Shown here one piece after another: positions 5,708-11,176 of a DNA stretch of 11,176 bases (positions are counted from its first letter, which is position 1; each line of letters begins with the position of its first letter). The stretch lies in assembly GCA_947591565.1 (NCBI GenBank), contig CANQDH010000023.1:1-11176 (forward strand), in the 5' to 3' direction. This DNA comes from an uncultured Bacilli bacterium. GTDB taxonomy: Bacteria; Bacillota_I; Bacilli_A; RF39; UBA660. The translations under genes were made by a program, and so were the position numbers. The notes under the pieces were generated by a model, which ran no database searches, was not told the origin of the DNA, and saw only the letters and a list, made by a program, of their open reading frames with translations.

Positions 5708-6570
5708 AGAGAATAGTTAAAATTGTTTTTTTTAGTGTATTGATTAGTTTGGTAACAGGATGTCTAAAACGCGATAATTTTGAGGATATTAATATTTATA
5801 CAACCGTTTATCCTTTAGAATATATAACGGAAAGACTATACGGAGAACATAGTGATATTTATAGTATCTATCCAAATGGTGTCGATATTAATGAATATAA
5901 ACTTACGGATATACAAAAACAAAATTATAGTAAAACGAATCTATTTATTTTTAATGGTCTTAGTGATGAAAGAAATTATGTTTCAGACTTCTTTAAATAT
6001 AATAAGAAATTAAAAATAATAGATACATCAACAAGTACAGAAGTTAATTACAAAATTGAGGAATTATGGCTTGATCCTTCTAATTTCTTAATGCTTGCCC
6101 AAAATATTAGATATGGTCTAAAACAATATATTAATAACCATTATTTAAAAAATGAAATAGATGAAAATTATGAAGTCCTTAAAGAAGAAGTTACCAAATT
6201 AGATGCTAGTATATATGAAATAGTTGAAAATGCTGACAATAATATCTTAGTAGCATCAGATGATTTATTTAAATTTTTAGAAAAATATGGTTTAGAAGTT
6301 ATGTCTTTAGAAGAAAATGATTCTTTAACGGAAAAGACCATATTGGAGGTTATCGATTTAATTAATAACGATAAAATTCATTATCTTTTTATGAAACAAG
6401 GCGAAGAAATGAGTCCAACTGTTCAAAGGGTTGTTGATGAAACAGGTGTAGATGTTCTTTATGTTCACACTTTATCTAATTTAACAGGTGAGGAGATTAA
6501 CGCCAAAAAAGATTATTTAACGATTATGTATGATAATATCGAACTACTAAAAAATGAATTATATGATTAA
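5704..6570 (+). CDS. ZnuA/PsaA-like substrate-binding lipoprotein lacking the usual metal ligands
   Basis: The 288 residues begin with a lipoprotein signal peptide (hydrophobic segment about 7-18, lipobox LVTGC, acylated C20), so the protein is anchored outside the membrane. The rest follows the cluster A-I (SBP_bac_9) metal-binding fold: IYTTVYPLEYITERLYG at 31-47, YPNGVDINEY at 56-65, LFIFNGL at 80-86, WLDP at 122-125, a long linker helix, FKFLEKYGLEV at 189-199 and a C-terminal helix. ZnuA/PsaA members normally hold Zn or Mn with three His and one Asp/Glu. Here the aligned positions appear to be N63, E120, D186 and L257, so the classic site is gone. No permease or ATPase gene is adjacent. 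The GTG start overlaps the yidD stop and follows AGGAG (5690-5694) by 9 nt. It may bind a different ligand or have a non-transport role. Confidence 0.85.
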   Translation: MKRIVKIVFFSVLISLVTGCLKRDNFEDINIYTTVYPLEYITERLYGEHSDIYSIYPNGVDINEYKLTDIQKQNYSKTNLFIFNGLSDERNYVSDFFKYNKKLKIIDTSTSTEVNYKIEELWLDPSNFLMLAQNIRYGLKQYINNHYLKNEIDENYEVLKEEVTKLDASIYEIVENADNNILVASDDLFKFLEKYGLEVMSLEENDSLTEKTILEVIDLINNDKIHYLFMKQGEEMSPTVQRVVDETGVDVLYVHTLSNLTGEEINAKKDYLTIMYDNIELLKNELYD

Positions 6571-6592
6571 AATACCTTTGGGGTATTTTTTT
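6569..6592 (+). terminator. terminator of the yidD-lipoprotein operon
   Basis: An 8-bp stem (6569-6576 with 6582-6589) carries a five-base loop and ends in a T-run (from 6586 onward). It begins within the lipoprotein stop codon and fits a Rho-independent terminator. Confidence 0.75.
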
Positions 6593-6610
6593 GGTATTTT
6601 AAAAAAAATA

Positions 6611-6640
6611 TTGACATATGATGGCAATATAAGGTAAAAT
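6611..6640 (+). promoter_or_regulatory. promoter of tRNA-Ser
   Basis: A perfect TTGACA (6611-6616) and TAAAAT (6635-6640) with an 18-bp spacer. Initiation near 6647 leaves a 5' leader of only about 9 nt before the mature tRNA. Confidence 0.7.
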
Positions 6641-6655
6641 GAGAATGTAGCGTTT

Positions 6656-6746
6656 GGAGTAGTACTCAAGAGGCTGAAGAGGCGCCCCTGCTAAGGGTGT
6701 AGGTCGGGTAACTGGCGCGAAGGTTCAAATCCTTTCTACTCCGCCA
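6656..6746 (+). tRNA. tRNA-Ser (anticodon GCU)
   Basis: The 91-nt gene folds fully. The acceptor stem GGAGTAG (6656-6662) pairs with CTACTCC (6736-6742), then discriminator G6743 and an encoded CCA (6744-6746). The D stem is CTC/GAG (6665-6667, 6679-6681). The anticodon stem CGCCC/GGGTG (6683-6687, 6695-6699) closes loop CTGCTAA with anticodon GCT at 6690-6692, reading AGC/AGU serine codons. A long variable arm (about 6700-6718) marks a class II tRNA such as Ser. The T stem is GAAGG/CCTTT with loop TTCAAAT (6724-6730). It is a lone gene with its own promoter and terminator. Confidence 0.97.
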
Positions 6747-6757
6747 TTATGTTATGT

Positions 6758-6784
6758 ACCGCTTTTGAAAGCGGTTTTTATTTT
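6758..6784 (+). terminator. terminator of tRNA-Ser
   Basis: A stem ACCGCTT/AAGCGGT (6758-6764 with 6769-6775) with a four-base loop is followed by TTTTATTTT. It lies 11 nt after the tRNA CCA end and is a clear Rho-independent terminator. Confidence 0.85.
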
Positions 6785-6859
6785 ATCTGTTTGATACCAA
6801 AGTTATGTCAATTAATGTAAAGTAAAGGATATAATTAAATAAAACTGATAAATTTGATA

Positions 6860-6882
6860 TATAATATATATAGTGATGGAGG
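6860..6882 (+). promoter_or_regulatory. -10 box and Shine-Dalgarno of the 40-aa protein gene
   Basis: A perfect TATAAT (6860-6865) is followed after 12 nt by a strong GGAGG (6878-6882), 6 nt before the ATG at 6889. The best -35 match (TTAAAT, 6835-6840) is weak with 19-bp spacing. A second TATAAT at 6830-6835 also lacks a clear -35. The rest of 6785-6859 holds nothing else I can support. Confidence 0.5.
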
Positions 6883-6888
6883 AATTTT

Positions 6889-7011
6889 ATGGAAAAGAAA
6901 AAAAAGATTATCGTTGGTGCAGGAGCAACAGCTACAGTTGCTGCAGCTACGGTTGCTGCTGTCCTTTTAAAAAAGAACAAAAAGAAAAAGTGTTGTAAAA
7001 AAGAAAACTAG
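6889..7011 (+). CDS. 40-residue single-span Lys/Ala-rich membrane miniprotein
   Basis: This small gene has a strong GGAGG 6 nt before its ATG and a terminator built on its stop codon, so it looks like a real independent gene. The product opens with MEKKKK, continues with an uncharged Gly/Ala/Thr/Val-rich segment of about 21 residues (7-27, with VGAGATATVAAATVAAVLL), and ends with a highly basic tail (KKNKKKK, then a Cys pair at 35-36 and KKEN). That is one transmembrane helix with lysine clusters on both sides. The small residues (G10, G12 and many Ala) favour tight helix packing or self-association; the adjacent cysteines could form a disulfide or bind metal. I do not recognise the family. 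A toxin-like or membrane-stress peptide, or a small regulator of a membrane protein such as the pump downstream, are guesses. Confidence 0.65.
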   Translation: MEKKKKIIVGAGATATVAAATVAAVLLKKNKKKKCCKKEN

Positions 7012-7026
7012 TTGCTAGTTTTTTTC
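7001..7026 (+). terminator. terminator of the 40-aa protein gene
   Basis: AAAACTAG (7004-7011) pairs with CTAGTTTT (7015-7022) around a three-base loop, and the T-run continues to about 7025. The gene's TAG stop lies inside the stem. The stem is A/T-heavy, so partial read-through into the ATPase gene is possible. Confidence 0.65.
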
Positions 7027-7057
7027 TTTCATAAATTTAATAAAATAGGTGATAATG

Positions 7058-9682
7058 ATGCATTTATGGTATGATGAAAAAATAGAGGATATATATTCTT
7101 TCTTACATAGTAGTGATAATGGTTTATCAAGTGCGGAAGCAACAAAGCGAATAAAAGTTTATGGTAAAAATATGATACCGAAAAAGAAAACAGAATCTTT
7201 TGTAAAAATTTTTATGAAGGAGTTATTAGAACCACTAGATATTTTATTGCTTTTTGCTATGCTTTTTTCTTTTTTAATTGGTGAATATGTAGATGGTTTT
7301 GCCATATTATTTATTGTTTTAGTCGATTTATTAATGGGCTCTATTCAAGAATATAAGGCTAAAAAAACGGCGCAACATTTAAATGATTTAATTACAGTTA
7401 AGGCTAAAGTTATACGCGATGGCGAAAAAATGTTAATTGATGCTAGTGATGTTACCATAGGTGATATTATCTATTTAGAGCCAGGCGATAAAATATGCGC
7501 AGATATGCGTCTTATTAATGTTTTAAATTTTAGCGTAAATGAATCTATTTTAACAGGTGAGAGTATCAATATTTATAAAGATTTAAAAATATATAAACCG
7601 GATACACCCCTTGCTTTAAGATATAATATGGTCTATGCTGGTACAACGGTTCAATCAGGAAGAGCTAAGGCTATCGTAACAGCTATTTCCAAACAAACTG
7701 AAATTGGTAAATTATCAGATAAAATAAATAGTACGAAAGAGGCTAAATCACCACTTACTGTGCGTATGGAGAAATTTACCAAACAAATATGTTTCTTTGT
7801 TGTTGCAATTGCTTTAGTTTTAATTACGATTCTATCTTTACAAGGTATGCCGTTTAAATCCATCATTTTATCAGTTATTGCGTTAAGCGTTTCAGCCATG
7901 CCTGAGGGACTTGCTCTTGCGTTAACGATTGCTTTAACAGTTGCATCAAGTAGAATGAGTAAAAAGAAAGTTATCGTCAAAAATTTATATGCTGCTGAAA
8001 GTTTAGGTAGTTGTACCGCTATTGCAACTGATAAAACAGGAACACTTACTTTAAATGAACAAACGGCTAAAAAAATTGTTTTTCCAAATAACCAAATCTT
8101 TGATATTGAAGGTAGTGGTTATAACGATGAAGGAATAATTAAACCATATATTAGTGATGATGTTAAACTAATTAGTAAATTAGGAATGATTAATAATGAA
8201 GCAACACTTAAGAAAGAAAAAGATGGTTTTGTTAAGTATGGTGATTCTATTGATATTGCCTTTTTAGTCCTAGGTTTAAAAGCAAACGTTCAACATAATA
8301 GCCAAATTATTGATATTGAACCTTATGAATCCGAAAAAAAATATTCCTCTGTAACCTTTAGTGAAGAAGGTAAAACCTATGTTACTATCAAAGGATCAGT
8401 CGAAGTGGTTCTTGGAGTTTGTCAATTTATGAAAGTAGATGGGAAAAGCATACCTATCGATAAAAAGACCATTATGTCGCAAAATGAGATGCTTGCGAAA
8501 GAAGGGTACCGCATCATAGCTGTTGCTTATAAAGAAGATGCTAAAGCATATGGTGATAATTATATCTTTGTTGGACTTGTTGCTTTTATAGATCCTATTC
8601 GTAAAGAAGTAAAGGAAACTATTTATAATTGTAAAAAGGCTGGTATTAAGGTATTGATGATTACGGGTGATCACCCTTTAACTGCCTATAGTATTGCGAA
8701 AGATTTACAAATCGCATCATCAACAGATGAAGTAACTAGTGGCTTAGAAATTGATAGATATTTGGAAAAAGGTGAAGAAGAATTTGATAAATTTATTACA
8801 TCGAAAACAGTTTTTACAAGAGTAACACCTTTAAATAAATTAGAAATAGTTAAATCACTTAAAAGACGCGGTGAATTTGTAGCTGTTACCGGAGATGGTG
8901 TTAATGACGCTGTTGCTATTAAAAGTGCAAATATCGGTATTGCTATGGGAAGTGGTACAGATATAGCTAAAGATACTTCGTCCTTGATTATTTTAAACGA
9001 TGATTTTACATCTATTGTCGATGGTATTAAAGAAGGCCGCATTGCTTATAAAAACATTCGAAAAGTTAGTTATTTTTTAATATCGTGTGGTTTAGCTGAA
9101 GTTCTCTTTTTTATGGGATCAATTCTTTTAAATTTACCCGTTCCTTTGATAGCTATTCAGCTTCTTTGGCTTAATATTGTAACTGATGGTCTTCAAGATT
9201 TAGCGCTTTCATTTGAAAAAGGTGAACAAGATATTATGAATGAAAAGCCAAGAAATGTTAAAGAAAATCTTTTCAATAAACAGCTTTTGATGGAAATTTT
9301 AATTTCAGGTGTAACGATAGGTCTTATAGTTCTTCTTGTTTGGTGTTATTTAATCAAAATAGTGCATATGGATCTTCCACTTGCAAGAGGATATATCATG
9401 TTTTTAATGGTTTTTCTTCAAAATATTCATGTTTTAAATTGCAAAAGTGAAAGTAACTCTGTTTTAAATCATTCTCTTATGAATAATCCTTTTGTTTTAT
9501 TTAGTATTAGTAGCGCTATTATTTTACAAATTATAGTAAGTGAATTACCTTTTTTAAGCAACATCTTTGGTATTCAAAGAGTACCATTTATGCATATGCT
9601 ATTATTACTATTATTTTCATTTATAATCTTATTGGTAATGGAAATATATAAATATCTAAAAAGAAGATATACATCAACCTAG
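7058..9682 (+). CDS. cation-translocating P-type ATPase, PMCA/SERCA-like (probably calcium)
   Basis: An 874-residue P2-type ion pump with the complete domain set: cation ATPase N domain (1-70), membrane pairs M1/M2 (about 55-99) and M3/M4 (about 243-290), actuator TGES (166-169), phosphorylation site DKTGTLT (D325), nucleotide-binding KGS (445-447), hinge MITGDHP and TGDGVND (611-617), then M5-M10 (about 672-865). For ion choice, M4 has PEGL (E283), M6 has N706-x-x-T709-D710 and M5 has E681, a calcium-type pattern; but the residue aligned with SERCA N768 is Gly (about G678), so the second site may be altered and one ion per cycle is possible. Likely role: export of Ca2+ or a related cation. 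AGGTG (7047-7051) favours the ATG at 7058; ATG 7055 is possible. A weak promoter (TTGCTA 7012-7017, TTTAAT 7036-7041) overlaps the preceding terminator. Confidence 0.92.
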   Translation: MHLWYDEKIEDIYSFLHSSDNGLSSAEATKRIKVYGKNMIPKKKTESFVKIFMKELLEPLDILLLFAMLFSFLIGEYVDGFAILFIVLVDLLMGSIQEYKAKKTAQHLNDLITVKAKVIRDGEKMLIDASDVTIGDIIYLEPGDKICADMRLINVLNFSVNESILTGESINIYKDLKIYKPDTPLALRYNMVYAGTTVQSGRAKAIVTAISKQTEIGKLSDKINSTKEAKSPLTVRMEKFTKQICFFVVAIALVLITILSLQGMPFKSIILSVIALSVSAMPEGLALALTIALTVASSRMSKKKVIVKNLYAAESLGSCTAIATDKTGTLTLNEQTAKKIVFPNNQIFDIEGSGYNDEGIIKPYISDDVKLISKLGMINNEATLKKEKDGFVKYGDSIDIAFLVLGLKANVQHNSQIIDIEPYESEKKYSSVTFSEEGKTYVTIKGSVEVVLGVCQFMKVDGKSIPIDKKTIMSQNEMLAKEGYRIIAVAYKEDAKAYGDNYIFVGLVAFIDPIRKEVKETIYNCKKAGIKVLMITGDHPLTAYSIAKDLQIASSTDEVTSGLEIDRYLEKGEEEFDKFITSKTVFTRVTPLNKLEIVKSLKRRGEFVAVTGDGVNDAVAIKSANIGIAMGSGTDIAKDTSSLIILNDDFTSIVDGIKEGRIAYKNIRKVSYFLISCGLAEVLFFMGSILLNLPVPLIAIQLLWLNIVTDGLQDLALSFEKGEQDIMNEKPRNVKENLFNKQLLMEILISGVTIGLIVLLVWCYLIKIVHMDLPLARGYIMFLMVFLQNIHVLNCKSESNSVLNHSLMNNPFVLFSISSAIILQIIVSELPFLSNIFGIQRVPFMHMLLLLLFSFIILLVMEIYKYLKRRYTST

Positions 9683-9696
9683 GAAGATGATATAAT
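9668..9696 (+). promoter_or_regulatory. candidate rnc promoter
   Basis: TATACA (9668-9673) and a perfect TATAAT (9691-9696) are 17 bp apart, the first box lying inside the last codons of the ATPase gene. Initiation near 9703 would give a leader of about 11 nt beginning at the AGGAGG ribosome site (9703-9708). There is no terminator after the ATPase gene, so read-through is also likely. Confidence 0.5.
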
Positions 9697-9713
9697 AAAG
9701 TAAGGAGGTCAAT

Positions 9714-10379
9714 ATGGAAATACTTAAGGAATTAAATATCAAAATAAAAGATTTATCTTTATATGAAACAGCTTTTACACATACATCTTTTGCTAATGAA
9801 AATAATACCATTAGTTATGAACGTTTAGAATATTTAGGAGATGCAATTTTAGAATTTATTATGAGTGAATATTTATATCAAAATACTGATTATCCCGAAG
9901 GTGAAATGACGAAACTAAGAGCCCATTATGTGTGTGAAAATGCCCTTTATGAGTATTCGATGAATTTAAAACTTAACGAATATTTAAAATTAGGTAATGG
10001 TGAAAAAGAAAGTGGTGGCAAATATCGCAAAGCTATTGTAGCGGATATTTTTGAAGCTTTTATTGGAGCATTATATTTAGATCAAGGCATGGATACTGTA
10101 AAAGCCTTTATATATAAGTATGTTATACCTTTTATTGAAGAAAAGAAATTAGATTTTTTTAGTGATTATAAATCCAAACTTCAAGAATTTGTGCAAACGG
10201 ATAAACGTAGTTTAGAATATGCCTTAATAGATGAAAGTGGTCCTGCACATAATAAAACTTTTACGGTCGTTGCTAAAATAGATGATATTATCTATGGTAA
10301 AGGTGTTGCTCATAGTAAAAAAGAGGCTGAACAAGAAGCCGCTAAAGATGCTTTATCAAAAGCTAAAAAAACAATATAA
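9714..10379 (+). CDS. rnc: ribonuclease III
   Basis: RNase III cuts double-stranded RNA, notably the stems flanking 16S and 23S rRNA in the primary transcript and many structured mRNAs. The 221 residues show the normal bacterial layout. The endonuclease domain (about 1-145) has the signature ERLEYLGDAILEF (36-48). Its Mg2+ ligands correspond to E. coli E38, E41, D45, D114 and E117: here E36, E39, D43, D111 and E114 (ADIFEAFIGALYLDQG). A C-terminal dsRNA-binding domain (about 151-218) carries DYKSKLQEF, GPAHNKTF and SKKEAEQEAAKDAL. The ATG follows AGGAGG (9703-9708) by 5 nt. The usual smc or acpP neighbours are absent; instead a YebC-family gene follows with a 63-bp gap. Confidence 0.97.
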   Translation: MEILKELNIKIKDLSLYETAFTHTSFANENNTISYERLEYLGDAILEFIMSEYLYQNTDYPEGEMTKLRAHYVCENALYEYSMNLKLNEYLKLGNGEKESGGKYRKAIVADIFEAFIGALYLDQGMDTVKAFIYKYVIPFIEEKKLDFFSDYKSKLQEFVQTDKRSLEYALIDESGPAHNKTFTVVAKIDDIIYGKGVAHSKKEAEQEAAKDALSKAKKTI

Positions 10380-10390
10380 TAATAAATATA

Positions 10391-10419
10391 TTTACAAAAT
10401 AATATAATTTTAGTAAAAT
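10391..10419 (+). promoter_or_regulatory. promoter of the YebC-family gene
   Basis: TTTACA (10391-10396), a 17-bp spacer and TAAAAT (10414-10419). Initiation near 10426 gives a leader of about 17 nt that just includes a modest GGAAAAGAG ribosome site. No terminator is visible after rnc, so cotranscription is also possible. Confidence 0.6.
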
Positions 10420-10442
10420 AAATTTTGGAAAAGAGTGATTAA

Positions 10443-11159
10443 ATGGGAAGAGCTTATGAAGTAAGAAAAGCTAGTATTCAAAAAACGGGAGCAGCTAGAG
10501 GAAAAATATATTCAATGTATGCTAAAGAAATATATCAGGCTGCCAAAAATGGTGGAACTGAGGTAAGTAGTAACGCTATTTTAAGAAGATTGGTTGAAAG
10601 GGCTAAAAAGGATCAAGTTCCATCAGATATTATTAAAAGGGCTATTGATAAAGTAAATAGTGGTATTGACGAAAATTATCAAGTTGCTACTTATGAAATG
10701 TTTGGACCAAATGGTTCTACTTTAATTGTTGAGTGTTTAACAGATAATTTAAATAGAAGTATAAGTGATTTAAGAGCGGTTGCTAACAAATGTCATATAA
10801 AAGTAGGTGCTCAGGGTAGCGTTTTGTTCAATTATGATCATTTATGTGTTGTTGGTTTTAAAGGATTTACGGAAGATGAAGTTGTTGATGCATTAATTGA
10901 AAACAATGCTGATTTTATTGATATGGAAGTATCAGATGATATGATTATTGTCTATGGTAATCCTCAAAATTTATATCAAATTAAGGATTCTATCACCAAT
11001 AAAAAAACTAATACTGAATTTGAGATAGATGAAATATCATATTTGCCAAAAGAAAAAGTTACTTTAAGTGGTGATGATAAAGTTACTTTTGAAAGGGTTT
11101 TGGCCTTACTAGATGATGCATCAGATGTTCAAAATGTATATCATAATGTAGAATTATAA
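10443..11159 (+). CDS. YebC/PmpR/TACO1-family protein, YeeN/YeeI type
   Basis: A full-length 238-residue YebC-family protein. Members were long annotated as DNA-binding transcriptional regulators; more recent work on bacterial YebC proteins and mitochondrial TACO1 supports a role at the ribosome, relieving stalling at proline-rich stretches, and I favour that. Domain 1 (about 1-75, helical, basic) has GKIYSMYAKEIYQAAKNGG and LERAKKDQVP-like VERAKKDQVPSDIIKRAID; domains 2 and 3 include YEMFGPNGSTLIVECLTDNLNRS (about 83-105), VGAQGSVLFNYD and a C-terminal ferredoxin-like part (YLPKEKVTL). The start MGRAYEVRK, in place of the MAGHSKW of classical YebC, and the central motifs resemble E. coli YeeN and B. 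subtilis YeeI (YebC2). The gene has its own promoter; 17 bases of unremarkable sequence follow it. Confidence 0.93.
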   Translation: MGRAYEVRKASIQKTGAARGKIYSMYAKEIYQAAKNGGTEVSSNAILRRLVERAKKDQVPSDIIKRAIDKVNSGIDENYQVATYEMFGPNGSTLIVECLTDNLNRSISDLRAVANKCHIKVGAQGSVLFNYDHLCVVGFKGFTEDEVVDALIENNADFIDMEVSDDMIIVYGNPQNLYQIKDSITNKKTNTEFEIDEISYLPKEKVTLSGDDKVTFERVLALLDDASDVQNVYHNVEL

Positions 11160-11176
11160 TTATAAATATTAGAAAA

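Noticed and set aside
6656..6746. tRNA-Ser as an integration site of a mobile element.
   Set aside because: The tRNA is intact, no repeat of its 3' end is seen nearby and no integrase is present in the window.
6783..6811. Minus-strand TTGACA (6811-6806) as an antisense promoter toward tRNA-Ser.
   Set aside because: The matching -10 (AGATAA or GATAAA) is poor and transcription would run straight into the tRNA terminator hairpin; likely chance.
6783..6980. A 65-codon minus-strand frame opposite the 40-aa gene.
   Set aside because: It mirrors the Lys/Ala-rich plus-strand gene, lacks a ribosome site and would be crossed by the tRNA terminator region; it is a shadow frame.
7049..7057. GTG (7049) as the ATPase start.
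   Set aside because: The GTG lies within the AGGTG Shine-Dalgarno itself; ATG 7058 has proper spacing and fits the family N-terminus.

Overview
The window is AT-rich, gene-dense bacterial DNA. TGA is used as a true stop (for example yidD and the radical SAM gene) and tryptophan is read from TGG, so the code is the standard bacterial one and not the Mycoplasma/Spiroplasma code. Purine-rich Shine-Dalgarno sites, sigma-A-like TTGACA/TATAAT promoters, T-tailed hairpin terminators and the family content (S15, PNPase, YidD, RNase III, YtqA-type radical SAM) point to a low-GC Firmicute. A small-genome member of the Bacilli, of the Erysipelotrichia / RF39 / Acholeplasma-like type, is my best inference. 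No phage, transposon, CRISPR or recognisable defence genes are visible; this is core chromosome.

Layout. (1) 1-828: 3' part of an SNF2-family helicase. (2) 890-3914: an rpsO promoter with a leader of about 78 nt, rpsO, an intergenic terminator-like hairpin, pnp, and a small membrane-anchored protein whose start overlaps the pnp stop. (3) A bidirectional terminator (3913-3972) separates this unit from a two-gene minus-strand operon (5401 to 3954): a 169-aa protein of unknown function, then a TIGR01212/YtqA-type radical SAM enzyme joined by TAATG stop/start coupling. (4) A compact divergent promoter region (5402-5482), in which the two -35 hexamers overlap, drives that operon leftward and yidD plus a ZnuA-like lipoprotein rightward. 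The yidD message looks leaderless. (5) 6569-7026: terminator, a single tRNA-Ser(GCU) gene with its own promoter and terminator, then a 40-codon gene for a tiny Lys/Ala-rich membrane protein, also with its own promoter and terminator. (6) 7058-11159: a PMCA-type (calcium-like) P-type ATPase, rnc (RNase III) and a YebC-family protein (YeeN/YeeI type), the last two each with a candidate promoter and a very short leader.

Themes. Several genes concern RNA and translation: S15, PNPase, tRNA-Ser, RNase III, a YebC-family factor and probably the radical SAM enzyme. PNPase and RNase III are classic partners in RNA decay, and in E. coli both shape rpsO-pnp expression. The other theme is the membrane: YidD, a lipoprotein, a cation pump and two small single-span proteins. 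I found no obvious large undescribed system. The best leads are the 40-aa membrane protein gene, the ZnuA-like lipoprotein that has lost its expected metal ligands, the unknown protein coupled to the radical SAM enzyme, and the overlapping divergent promoters with a leaderless yidD.
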